DNA from: UBA8296 sp031581145
GTDB taxonomy: Bacteria; Bacteroidota; Rhodothermia; Balneolales; Balneolaceae
Direction of reading: 5' to 3'
DNA length: 38,699 nucleotides
Assembly (NCBI GenBank): GCA_031581145.1
Contig: JAVLBP010000012.1
Coordinates: forward strand, 1-38,699
The notes beneath the pieces are model-generated. The model saw only the letters and a program-made list of their open reading frames with translations, did not search any database and had not been told where the DNA came from. Positions 6,090 to 15,036 of this stretch are shown in pieces. Within the stretch, counting starts at the first letter, position 1, and each line of letters begins with the position of its first letter. Made by a program: the position numbers and the translations under genes.

Positions 6090-8879
6090 ATGAATCAGGC
6101 GCCACCCAAGGGTATAAACCCAGAATCTATCGCCAAACATTTTGATCCAGGCGCGGCCGAATCTAGATGGAGCGCCTACTGGGACGCTCACAAATTCTTC
6201 CGATCTACGCCCGACGATCGAGAGCCCTACACCGTTGTGATCCCCCCTCCGAATGTGACGGGCGTGCTACACATGGGGCATATGCTCAACAATTCATTGC
6301 AAGACGTGCTTGTTCGTAAGGCGCGCATGGAGGGGTATAATACCTGCTGGGTGCCAGGGACGGACCACGCAAGTATCGCGACTGAGGCAAAAGTCGTACA
6401 AAAACTGCGGGCTGAGGGGATCAAGAAAAGCGACCTATCCCGGGACGAGTTTATGGAAAGAGCGTGGGAATGGACGCATGAGCATGGTGGCGTGATCCTG
6501 CAACAACTCAAGACGCTGGGCGCCTCCTGTGATTGGGATCGAACACGTTTTACCATGGATGAGGCGTTGAGTGAGGCTGTCATTGAAACTTTTGTAAAGC
6601 TATACGAGGATGGATACATCTACCGTGGCATGCGTATGGTGCATTGGGACCCTGTGGCTCAAACCGCCTTATCGGATGAGGAGGTGATCTACAAGGAGCA
6701 ACAAGGACACCTCTATCATGTAAGATACGCCTTTGCCGATGACCCAACGTCGACGCTGACCATCGCTACCACACGTCCTGAGACGATTATGGCCGATGTG
6801 GCGATTGCCATTCACCCTGATGACCCTCGGGCGGCCACATGGGTGGGTAAGCAGGTTCATGTACCCCTCACAGATCGCACCATCCCGGTGATTGCCGATG
6901 AGTATGTTGATCCAGAGTTTGGGACGGGATGCCTAAAGATTACCCCGGCTCACGATCCGAATGATTATGAGATTGGCCAACGCCATGACCTTCCGATTCT
7001 AGATATCATCTCTGCAACAGGCCACATCGTCTTGGAAGGTTCTCCATTTGACGGGCTCGATCGATTTGAGGCTCGAAAAGCTGTGGCCGCAGCCCTTGAG
7101 GATGAGGGGGTTCTTGAAAAAACGGAAGAATTGGTGAATCAAGTTGGCACGTCTGAGCGAACCGGTGTTGTGATTGAGCCTCGACTCTCCTTACAATGGT
7201 TTTGTCGCATGGAGGAGTTCGCAAAGCCTGCAATCGAAGCGGTGAAAAAGGGCGACATTCGCTTCCATCCAGCCAAATTTGAGAACACCTACTTCCATTG
7301 GATGGAGAATATTCGTGATTGGTGTATTTCGAGACAGCTTTGGTGGGGTCATCGCATTCCGGCATGGAACGTGAAAGGCGACACTGAGTCGATGTTTGTG
7401 GCGCGCACTGCAGAAGAAGCCCTTGCAAAAGCCCAAGCATCACATCCTAGGGGTGGGTCGCTAACGTTGGGCGATCTGCAGCAGGATGAGGATGTCCTCG
7501 ACACATGGTTCAGTTCGTGGTTGTGGCCAATGTCTGTGTTTGATGGAGTGACCAAGCCCGATAATGAAGACATCACCTACTATTATCCTACCCAACACCT
7601 AGTGACCGCTCCGGAGATTCTATTTTTTTGGGTCGCACGTATGATCATGGCTGGGTATTACTTCAGGGGCGAGGCTCCCTTCAAGGATGTTGTGCTTCAT
7701 GGGATTGTCCGCGACAAAAAGCGGCAAAAAATGAGCAAATCGCTGGGAAATTCACCCGATCCATTGGAGCTGATTGCTCAATTTGGAGCAGACGGGACAC
7801 GGTTTGGGATGATTTTTTCGACCCCCTCGGGTAATGACATCTTGTTTGATGAGGCCTTGTGTGAGCAAGGGCGTAATTTTGCCAATAAACTCTGGAATGC
7901 GTTCCGATTTTTGATGCTCAAGAGGCCTTCAGGTGGAGATGGCGCAGTTGCAGAAGGAGCAGTTGCAGATGGAGCGGATGCTGCCAGCGAAATATCCACA
8001 GGCGCTGCATCGCCTGCTATACAACTCGATCTTGAGCCAATAAGTCTGGTCGATCGGTACATGCTTGAACGACTACGTCAAACGGTCAAAAATACACACC
8101 AAGCCTTCCAAGACGCACGACTCAACGACGCATTGCACGAAATTTACACGTTATTGTGGGATGATTATTGTGATTGGTATATCGAGGTGCTCAAACCTGC
8201 CGATGTTGAGGCTTCCATTGAACCCGCGCAGTGGTCGCGCGCCATGGGCACATTTGAGGCGATGATTCGTTTGCTCCACCCCTTCATGCCATTCATTACC
8301 GAGGAGTTATGGCACACAATGCAAGAGCGCGTGGAAGGAGAAAGTTTAACGGTTGCGGCATTTCCTACGCTAAATGAGGTGGGTGAGCCTTCTGAAGCGC
8401 ATGTCATCGGTGACTTTGGACGTGTTCAGGGGCTAATCACCTTTATACGCAACACCCGCGCCAGTCTTGGTCTATCGCCCAAACACCCACTTGAGGTGAC
8501 GATTCAAGCAGCTGATGCGGATTCAGAATCCTTTTGGGGCCATCAAAAACCTCTTATCGAAAAGCTGGGCCATGAGTGCACTCTTACCGCAGCCATCGAT
8601 GCAGCGAAGCCTGATGCGAGTCGAAGCACACTAGTTGGAGATGAGCGATGCTTTATCCCCTTGGAAGGACTTATTGATGTGGACGCGGAAGTCAGTCGCC
8701 TCCAAAAGGAAATTCAGCGCTTGGAAGGATTTCAAAAAGGGATTCAAAAAAAGCTCGAGAATCCAAAATTTGTGGCGTCTGCTCCTGAAGAGGTGGTCGC
8801 CAAAGAGCGCAAAAAATTAGAGGACTCTACGCAATCCTTGGATGCCTATCGAACCATGCTGGACGAGCTCCATGCTTGA
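6090..8879 (+). CDS. valS: Valyl-tRNA synthetase
   Basis: This class I aminoacyl-tRNA synthetase of 929 residues charges tRNA-Val. It has the HIGH-type motif LHMGH (60-64), an editing (CP1) domain with TTRPET, the KMSKS motif at about 547-551, an anticodon-binding domain, and the C-terminal tRNA-binding coiled coil typical of ValS (about 862-929, heptad-rich with Lys/Glu). Between the catalytic and anticodon domains (about 612-645) is a low-complexity insert built of AVAEG/AVADG-like units, which is not part of the usual fold. It sits between rsmB (9-nt gap) and the helicase gene (24-nt gap), suggesting one transcript. Confidence 0.97.
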   Translation: MNQAPPKGINPESIAKHFDPGAAESRWSAYWDAHKFFRSTPDDREPYTVVIPPPNVTGVLHMGHMLNNSLQDVLVRKARMEGYNTCWVPGTDHASIATEAKVVQKLRAEGIKKSDLSRDEFMERAWEWTHEHGGVILQQLKTLGASCDWDRTRFTMDEALSEAVIETFVKLYEDGYIYRGMRMVHWDPVAQTALSDEEVIYKEQQGHLYHVRYAFADDPTSTLTIATTRPETIMADVAIAIHPDDPRAATWVGKQVHVPLTDRTIPVIADEYVDPEFGTGCLKITPAHDPNDYEIGQRHDLPILDIISATGHIVLEGSPFDGLDRFEARKAVAAALEDEGVLEKTEELVNQVGTSERTGVVIEPRLSLQWFCRMEEFAKPAIEAVKKGDIRFHPAKFENTYFHWMENIRDWCISRQLWWGHRIPAWNVKGDTESMFVARTAEEALAKAQASHPRGGSLTLGDLQQDEDVLDTWFSSWLWPMSVFDGVTKPDNEDITYYYPTQHLVTAPEILFFWVARMIMAGYYFRGEAPFKDVVLHGIVRDKKRQKMSKSLGNSPDPLELIAQFGADGTRFGMIFSTPSGNDILFDEALCEQGRNFANKLWNAFRFLMLKRPSGGDGAVAEGAVADGADAASEISTGAASPAIQLDLEPISLVDRYMLERLRQTVKNTHQAFQDARLNDALHEIYTLLWDDYCDWYIEVLKPADVEASIEPAQWSRAMGTFEAMIRLLHPFMPFITEELWHTMQERVEGESLTVAAFPTLNEVGEPSEAHVIGDFGRVQGLITFIRNTRASLGLSPKHPLEVTIQAADADSESFWGHQKPLIEKLGHECTLTAAIDAAKPDASRSTLVGDERCFIPLEGLIDVDAEVSRLQKEIQRLEGFQKGIQKKLENPKFVASAPEEVVAKERKKLEDSTQSLDAYRTMLDELHA

Positions 8880-8903
8880 TCCACGCCAACGGAGCTCCTT
8901 GAT

Positions 8904-11369
8904 ATGACAACCCCTTCTGCTGGCCCTAATTTTTTGCACGAGCTCAATGAGCCTCAACGCGAGGCTGTCACACACACCGAAGGCCCCCTACTTATTATCG
9001 CAGGGGCCGGCAGCGGAAAAACGCGCGTTCTGACCTATCGCATTGCCTACATCTTGGAGCAAGAACTTGCCGCCCCTGAGCAAATTCTTGCCCTAACCTT
9101 CACCAACAAGGCCGCTCGAGAAATGCTCACAAGGATTTCGTCCTTGGTCCCACAACGCGCCACTCGACTTTGGATGGGAACATTTCACAGTATTTTTGCC
9201 AAAATCATGCGCTTTGAGGGGGAAGCGATTGGCTACACCAAACAGTTCACGATCTATGATAGCTCTGACTCTGAGGCGGTGGTCAAACGTATCCTCACCG
9301 AGCTCAAGCATGATCCTAAATTGGTTCGACCTCGAGCGATTCAACGACGGATTTCGGATGCCAAGAACCAACTCATCACCCCGGAAGTCTACCAACAAAA
9401 GCACGCCCGGAGCACCTTGGATGAGATTACCCAGCAAGTGTATGCACGCTATGAGCAACGGTTGTTGGCCGGGAATGCCATGGATTTTGATGATCTGTTG
9501 GTCAAACCCATTAAACTGTTCCAAGAGCGGGGAGATATCCTCGAGAAGTACAAAATGTTGTTTAAGTACATCTTGATTGATGAGTATCAGGATACCAATC
9601 ATGCCCAGTACACGGTGACCAAGATGTTGGCTGGGCGGAAGGCGAATATCTGTGTCGTGGGCGATGACGCCCAAAGTATTTATGCATTTCGTGGGGCCGA
9701 TATTCGCAATATTCTAGACTTCAAGAATGATTATGCCGAGGCGCATGAGATCCCGCTAGAGCAAAATTACCGCTCCACCAAGCACATCTTGTCGTGCGCC
9801 GATTCCATCATCAAGCATAACAAGAAGCAACTCTCCAAAACCCTTTGGACGGCGAATCAAGAGGGTGAATCGGTCGTGTTGATGGAGCATATGAACGAGC
9901 GTGAGGAGTCGATGCGGGTGGCTCAAAAGATTGAGGAACTCCATGCCCGATTTGGGTTTTCCTATAATGAGTTTGCCATTTTGTATCGCACCAATGCTCA
10001 ATCGAGGGTCTTTGAGGAGTCGCTCCGCCGCCAAGGCCTCCCCTATCAACTGGTGGGTGGGTTATCGTTTTATCAGCGAAAAGAGATTAAGGATGTGGTG
10101 GCATATTTGACACTGCTTGTGAACCCGCGAGACGAGCAGTCGTTGTTGCGCATCATTAATGAGCCAAGCCGAGGGATTGGCGCTAAGACGTTGCAAGAGT
10201 TACTCAATCAAAGCCGATCCACGGGTGTGGCCCTATGGGATGTACTAGCACAGGTTGGCACACCTACCGGTCCTACCATTCCTAAACCTGCAATACCACG
10301 CATACAGACGTTTCGAGCAATGATTGTGGAATTACAGCAAGAGTTGGAAGAGGGCGTGCATTTGCTGGATGTCACACGTAAAATCTTAGAGAAAAGTGGC
10401 TACATCAAAGCTCTGATTGAGGAAGGATCCCATGAATCGCTAACACGACGCGATAATATCATCGAGCTTCAAAATGCGATGGCCTATTATCAAGAACAGA
10501 ATCCGAATGGTTCCTTGGCGTCGTTCTTGCAGGAGATTTCGTTGATCACCGATACCGACAAGTATGACGAGAACAAACCTGCGATTACGCTGATGACAGT
10601 GCATGCGTCCAAGGGGCTGGAGTTTCCGGTAGTGTTCATTGTGGGGCTGGAAGAGGAGTTATTCCCAATGGGGGCTCGTGAGGGTGAGGAGCAAAACCTT
10701 GAGGAGGAGCGTCGGTTGTTTTATGTGGCGATCACTCGGGCGGAATCAAGGTTGTTTTTTAGCACCTGTCGCATGAGATACCGGTTTGGCGATGAAACCG
10801 TTCAGTTACGATCACGATTTTTGGATGAGGTGAATCCTGGGGTGGTGCAAACCGAGTCAGGGGCGACCATTAAACAGAAGAGGGATCGTTTTGATCTGAC
10901 GGTGGAGCATGATGGAGCCGATGATGGAGCCGATGAAGGGGCTGGGTTTGGTGCTGGATCGGGTGTTGGCGGTGGATTTGGTACTGGATTGAGTGTTGGA
11001 TCAGGCGCAGGATCGGGCCAAAAACGTCCATCCCTTGCGGATCTGCCCCCTGACCTGAGGGTTTCAGGAGCCAAACCGAAAACCGCTCGTACGCAAGGGC
11101 TTCACATCGAGTACGATGATACTGGTGGGGCGAATGGTAGTGGGGCAAGTGGTGCAAAGCGTGGTGGCGCGACATCCTCAACAAGCGGAGACGACCCCTT
11201 CTACGCAGGTGCTGTGGTGAAACATGCCGCCTTTGGCGTGGGCAAAATCCTATCACGAGACGGAACGGGTGCAGAAGCACGCGTCGTTGTGTTTTTCCAG
11301 CACAGAGGTCAAAAAACACTCCTCCTGCGAGCAGCCAAATTGACCTTGGTAGATGACGATATGTCATAG
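8904..11369 (+). CDS. pcrA: UvrD/PcrA-type superfamily 1 DNA helicase
   Basis: This 3'-5' DNA helicase acts in nucleotide excision repair, mismatch repair and removal of RecA or stalled complexes. Its 821 residues contain the Q motif (NEPQREAV, 15-22), the Walker A GAGSGKT (34-40), DEYQDTN (motif II, about 226-232), VVGDDAQSIYAFRGAD (motif III region), a late TVHASKGLEFPVVF block and FYVAITRAE. A linker rich in Gly, Ala and Ser with short repeats (about 668-765) leads to a C-terminal Tudor-like domain (about 767-821, VVKHAAFGVGKI...), which in PcrA/UvrD contacts RNA polymerase. The linker is longer than usual. PcrA and UvrD cannot be separated by reading alone. Confidence 0.93.
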   Translation: MTTPSAGPNFLHELNEPQREAVTHTEGPLLIIAGAGSGKTRVLTYRIAYILEQELAAPEQILALTFTNKAAREMLTRISSLVPQRATRLWMGTFHSIFAKIMRFEGEAIGYTKQFTIYDSSDSEAVVKRILTELKHDPKLVRPRAIQRRISDAKNQLITPEVYQQKHARSTLDEITQQVYARYEQRLLAGNAMDFDDLLVKPIKLFQERGDILEKYKMLFKYILIDEYQDTNHAQYTVTKMLAGRKANICVVGDDAQSIYAFRGADIRNILDFKNDYAEAHEIPLEQNYRSTKHILSCADSIIKHNKKQLSKTLWTANQEGESVVLMEHMNEREESMRVAQKIEELHARFGFSYNEFAILYRTNAQSRVFEESLRRQGLPYQLVGGLSFYQRKEIKDVVAYLTLLVNPRDEQSLLRIINEPSRGIGAKTLQELLNQSRSTGVALWDVLAQVGTPTGPTIPKPAIPRIQTFRAMIVELQQELEEGVHLLDVTRKILEKSGYIKALIEEGSHESLTRRDNIIELQNAMAYYQEQNPNGSLASFLQEISLITDTDKYDENKPAITLMTVHASKGLEFPVVFIVGLEEELFPMGAREGEEQNLEEERRLFYVAITRAESRLFFSTCRMRYRFGDETVQLRSRFLDEVNPGVVQTESGATIKQKRDRFDLTVEHDGADDGADEGAGFGAGSGVGGGFGTGLSVGSGAGSGQKRPSLADLPPDLRVSGAKPKTARTQGLHIEYDDTGGANGSGASGAKRGGATSSTSGDDPFYAGAVVKHAAFGVGKILSRDGTGAEARVVVFFQHRGQKTLLLRAAKLTLVDDDMS

Positions 11370-11380
11370 TGTCATGCCTT

Positions 11381-11400
11381 ACGGTGCTTTGGCGTACCGT
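11381..11400 (+). other. Stem-loop in the helicase-lon gap
   Basis: ACGGT and ACCGT arms, extended inward by a G-T and a C-G pair, give a 7-bp stem with a 6-nt loop in the 62-nt gap before the lon start. No T-run follows, so it is not an intrinsic terminator. It could be an mRNA processing or stability site. Confidence 0.35.
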
Positions 11401-11431
11401 TTGCATTCCACTAGGGACAACCAATAAGATT

Positions 11432-13924
11432 ATGATAGACATTAAAACCCCCTTGACCGTCCAACTGGACGGCTCTGAAGATGACTTTAACGATTTTGAG
11501 CAGGCTATTCCCCTCTTGAGCGAGGAAGAGGAGCGTGCCCTGTCCGAATCCAAGGTCCCAGAAAACCTGCCCATTCTTCCTCTGAAAAACACCGTGTTGT
11601 TCCCTGGTGTAGTGGTTCCCATTACCGTGGGACGTGATAAATCATTGGCCCTCGTGAAAGAGGCCTACGAGAGTGATAAGATTATCGGCGTGGTGTCTCA
11701 AAAGGATGAGAACAAGGAAGACCCCGCCGAGGACGACCTCTACCGCACGGGAACCGCGGCGCAAATTATGAAGCTCATCAAGATGCCCGACGGGTCCAAG
11801 AGCATTGTGATTCAAGGGACAAGTGTGATCCATCTGGACGCCATTACGCAGAAGGATCCCTATTATCGCGCAGATGTATCGAGTGTATCGCAGGAGATGG
11901 ATTTAACGGGCTTGGAGCTTGATGCAGCCATCCGCTCGGTGAAAGAGGCTGCCACCAAGATTGTGAATTTATCGCCCAATATTCCCTCTGAGGCGGCTAT
12001 TGCAATTAACAACATCTCAAGCCCCTCGTTTTTGCTCAATTTTATTTCGTCGAATCTCCAGGTGGGACTCGATGAGAAACAAGCGTTGCTAGAGCTCCCT
12101 TCATTCTCCAAGAGAATGGAAAAGGTGATGGAGCATCTCAACAAAGAGCTCCAAGTGTTGAGCCTAAGTGAGGAGATCCGAAGCAAAGTCAAAACCGAAA
12201 TCGACGATCAGCAGCGCGACTTCTACTTGCGCCAACAACTCAAAGCGATTCAGGAGGCTTTGGGTGAGGATTCTGAGCAGCAGGAAGTGGTCAAGTTGCG
12301 TGAGAGGCTCAAGGAGAAGAAAGCCTTACCTGAGTCGGCACGAGAGATTGCTGAAAAGGAGCTTCAGCGCCTTGAGATGACACCCAGTGCCTCCCCCAAT
12401 TACGGGGTCACGCACAATTATATTGAGTGGATTCTCGATTTACCATGGGGGGAGTATTCCAAAGACTCGATCGATCTGAAAAACTCCCAAAAGGTGTTGG
12501 ACGAGGATCATTATGGCCTAGAGAAGGTCAAAAAGCGCATTATCGAGTATTTGGCGGTGCTCAAGCTCAAGCAGGATATGAAAGCGCCTATTTTGTGCTT
12601 TTACGGCCCTCCAGGTGTGGGGAAAACGTCTCTTGGTAAATCGATTGCACGCTCTTTGAACCGTGAATTTGAGCGTTTTTCATTGGGAGGCATTCATGAT
12701 GAGGCCGAAATTAGAGGCCATCGCAAGACCTACATCGGCGCGATGCCTGGGCGTATCCTCCGCGCGATGAAAAAGGCTGGCAAAGGCAATCCAGTGTTGA
12801 TGCTGGATGAGATTGATAAAGTGGGTGCTGATTTCCGAGGAGACCCAACCTCAGCCCTCCTTGAGGTCTTGGATCCGGAACAAAACGACACCTTTAACGA
12901 TAATTACCTCGAGTTGGATTATGACTTGAGCAAGGTGATGTTCATTGCCACAGCCAACTCCTTAGACACCATTCCAGCACCACTTCGCGACCGAATGGAG
13001 ATTATCCAGCTGAGTGGATACACACTGGAAGAAAAACTCGAAATTGCCAGGAAATATTTGATACCTAAGCAAATTGAGGAGAATGGACTCACCAAATCAC
13101 AGATTAAGATTACCCCAGCAGCGGTAGGGCGAGTCATTGACCACTACACGCGTGAATCAGGGGTGCGTAATCTAGAGCGAGAGATGGGGTCGTTGTGCCG
13201 CCACGTAGCGTCCAAGATTGCCAGTGGCGAGATCCAAAAAATGACGGTCGGCATCAAGGAAGTTGGTGAGATTCTCGGCAAGCAAAAATACTTCTCCGAT
13301 ATCGCAGAGCGTACGCGGGTTCCTGGGGTTGCTACAGGGCTAGCGTGGACACCGTTTGGTGGGGATATTTTGTTTATTGAAGCGAGTGTGAGTCGAGGCA
13401 GTGGCAAACTCAACATTACGGGGCAGTTGGGCGATGTTATGAAGGAGTCGGCCATGCTAGCCCTCTCCTACCTTAAAGCCCATGCCGCCAAATTTAATAT
13501 CCCCGAGCATGCCTTCACCAAATGGGATCTGCACATTCACGTTCCCGCTGGAGCGATTCCCAAAGATGGACCTTCGGCTGGTTTGGCCCTAATGAGTGCG
13601 ATTGCCTCGATTTTCACCCAGCGTAAGGTGAAGGGGACCATTGCCATGACAGGTGAGATTACGCTGCGTGGTCTGGTACTTCCTGTCGGTGGGATCAAAG
13701 AGAAAGTATTGGCTGCAAAGCGTGCAGGGATTAAACATGTCTACCTGCCCAAGAAAAATGAAAAGGATGTTTCTGAGATTGAATCAGACGTGATTGGCGA
13801 TCTCAACATTGACTATCTTGAGCGTATGGATCCTTTACTTGATCATGTGTTAGAGCAAAAGGCTGTTCAGGATCCAAAGGCTTTTTTCCATGTGGAGGAG
13901 ACACCTGAGAAAAAGATAGCATAG
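11432..13924 (+). CDS. lon: ATP-dependent Lon protease
   Basis: Lon degrades misfolded and regulatory proteins in the cytoplasm. From the ATG at 11432 the protein has 830 residues. It has an N-terminal substrate-binding LON domain (LPILPLKNTVLFPGVVVPI, about 45-63), a central helical region, an AAA+ module with Walker A GPPGVGKT (about 392-399) and Walker B VLMLDEIDK, and a C-terminal protease domain. The Ser-Lys dyad is present: PKDGPSAG (S715) and GGIKEK (K758). The frame is open back to a GTG at 11369 overlapping the helicase stop, but the extra residues do not look like a Lon N-terminus, so I use the ATG giving MIDIKTPL. It lies in the plus-strand run, 11 nt before rsgA. Confidence 0.96.
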   Translation: MIDIKTPLTVQLDGSEDDFNDFEQAIPLLSEEEERALSESKVPENLPILPLKNTVLFPGVVVPITVGRDKSLALVKEAYESDKIIGVVSQKDENKEDPAEDDLYRTGTAAQIMKLIKMPDGSKSIVIQGTSVIHLDAITQKDPYYRADVSSVSQEMDLTGLELDAAIRSVKEAATKIVNLSPNIPSEAAIAINNISSPSFLLNFISSNLQVGLDEKQALLELPSFSKRMEKVMEHLNKELQVLSLSEEIRSKVKTEIDDQQRDFYLRQQLKAIQEALGEDSEQQEVVKLRERLKEKKALPESAREIAEKELQRLEMTPSASPNYGVTHNYIEWILDLPWGEYSKDSIDLKNSQKVLDEDHYGLEKVKKRIIEYLAVLKLKQDMKAPILCFYGPPGVGKTSLGKSIARSLNREFERFSLGGIHDEAEIRGHRKTYIGAMPGRILRAMKKAGKGNPVLMLDEIDKVGADFRGDPTSALLEVLDPEQNDTFNDNYLELDYDLSKVMFIATANSLDTIPAPLRDRMEIIQLSGYTLEEKLEIARKYLIPKQIEENGLTKSQIKITPAAVGRVIDHYTRESGVRNLEREMGSLCRHVASKIASGEIQKMTVGIKEVGEILGKQKYFSDIAERTRVPGVATGLAWTPFGGDILFIEASVSRGSGKLNITGQLGDVMKESAMLALSYLKAHAAKFNIPEHAFTKWDLHIHVPAGAIPKDGPSAGLALMSAIASIFTQRKVKGTIAMTGEITLRGLVLPVGGIKEKVLAAKRAGIKHVYLPKKNEKDVSEIESDVIGDLNIDYLERMDPLLDHVLEQKAVQDPKAFFHVEETPEKKIA

Positions 13925-13935
13925 CAAAACAAAGC

Positions 13936-14973
13936 ATGGAAGATCTACATTCACAGGTGGGTCCGGAAGGGAAAACACCGTTCTCTGTTCCAGATACCAA
14001 GTTTGAACCAACCGAAGAGGGATTGCATAAGGGGCTTGTGGTTGAGTCGACAGGGATTTGGACGCAAGTGAAACTTGTGGATGATAACAACACTGTCTCA
14101 AACATTGTCTCAAGTCGATTACCCGGGAGGCAGCGGCTTGAGGACTCTGATTATGCCCACCCCATTGCGGTAGGAGATTGGGTGAAGGTCAGCCTCGAAG
14201 ATGATGACAGCGGCATCATTCAATATATCTACCCACGCAAGAATGGACTGCCCCGTCAATCCACGCACACCAGACGACAATCTCAACTGTTGTTGGCCAA
14301 TCTCGATTTTTTGTGGCTTGTGCAATCAGCGCGCCAACCTAGGGTCAATACACGCTTTATTGATCGCTGTCTTGTCGCGTGTGAGGCCTATGATATTCCT
14401 GTAGGGCTTATCATTAACAAATTGGATCTGGCTCGGCGAACCGACAAGGAGCATTTGCAGCGTGTCATCGATATTTATGCCGAAATCGACGTTCCCACCT
14501 ATACATGCTCTGTGCTCCATGAAGATGGACTTGAGCCTATACAGGCGCAAATGGGTGGTAAAGTCTCTGCCTTTTTTGGTCCCTCAGGTGTGGGGAAGTC
14601 GAGTTTGCTGAATGCCGTGGATCCCACATTAGAACTCAATACCGCGCCAATTTCCTCTTCAACTGGCAAAGGGACCCATACCACAACGTATGCGGTGATG
14701 GTTGAGCCCCAAGGGTATCCCGAGGGGACGATGATTGCAGATACCCCAGGAATCCGTGAATTGGGTCTTGTGGGAATACCTGTGGAGGAGTTATCGCATT
14801 ATTTCTCAGAAATGACGGAGCACCGTTCGCGATGTAAGTATAGCGATTGTAGCCATTTGCACGAGCCTGGATGTGGCGTCCAAGAGGCGGTAAAGCGCGG
14901 CAAGATTACGCAGGAGCGCTACGATAGCTACCAGGCCATTTATGACACCTTGAAAGTGCCTGAAGAGTATTAG
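13936..14973 (+). CDS. rsgA: Ribosome small subunit-dependent GTPase A
   Basis: This circularly permuted GTPase helps late 30S subunit maturation. The 345-residue protein has an N-terminal OB-fold, then the GTPase motifs in permuted order: NKLDL (G4, about 161-165), GPSGVGKSS (G1, about 214-222) and DTPGIREL (G3, about 270-277). A C-terminal zinc-binding region follows, with C-x5-C-x-H-x5-C spacing (CKYSDCSHLHEPGC, about 298-311). The first 30 residues are a charged extension. It is the last gene of the plus-strand run and faces polA across a 48-nt gap. Confidence 0.95.
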   Translation: MEDLHSQVGPEGKTPFSVPDTKFEPTEEGLHKGLVVESTGIWTQVKLVDDNNTVSNIVSSRLPGRQRLEDSDYAHPIAVGDWVKVSLEDDDSGIIQYIYPRKNGLPRQSTHTRRQSQLLLANLDFLWLVQSARQPRVNTRFIDRCLVACEAYDIPVGLIINKLDLARRTDKEHLQRVIDIYAEIDVPTYTCSVLHEDGLEPIQAQMGGKVSAFFGPSGVGKSSLLNAVDPTLELNTAPISSSTGKGTHTTTYAVMVEPQGYPEGTMIADTPGIRELGLVGIPVEELSHYFSEMTEHRSRCKYSDCSHLHEPGCGVQEAVKRGKITQERYDSYQAIYDTLKVPEEY

Positions 14974-14996
14974 TGGGTCGTGGTTGGTTAAGCGGT

Positions 14997-15013
14997 GGCC
15001 CAGTTAATGGGCC
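14997..15013. terminator. Palindrome between convergent rsgA and polA
   Basis: GGCCCA-GTTAA-TGGGCC forms a perfect 6-bp GC-rich stem between two convergent genes, so it would fold in both transcripts. No T-run follows on either side. A role in ending or stabilising transcripts is inference. Confidence 0.35.
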
Positions 15014-15036
15014 TCTAGGTATTAATGGGCCTCTAG
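15004..15036 (-). repeat. 18-bp tandem duplication of the polA 3' end including its stop codon
   Basis: TTAATGGGCCTCTAG occurs at 15004-15018 and 15022-15036, a period of 18 bp. Read on the minus strand, polA ends TGG CTA GAG GCC CAT TAA. After TAC the in-frame stretch CTA GAG GCC CAT TAA repeats, so a second copy of LEAH-stop lies just past the real stop. Confidence 0.9.

Noticed and set aside
11369..11431. Longer Lon start at GTG 11369
   Set aside because: The added 21 residues do not resemble a Lon N-terminus and would overlap the helicase stop; the ATG at 11432 is better.
10802..11622. Long minus-strand open frames opposite the helicase linker
   Set aside because: They arise from the GC-rich Gly/Ala repeat on the other strand; composition is Pro/His/Arg-rich and no family is recognised.
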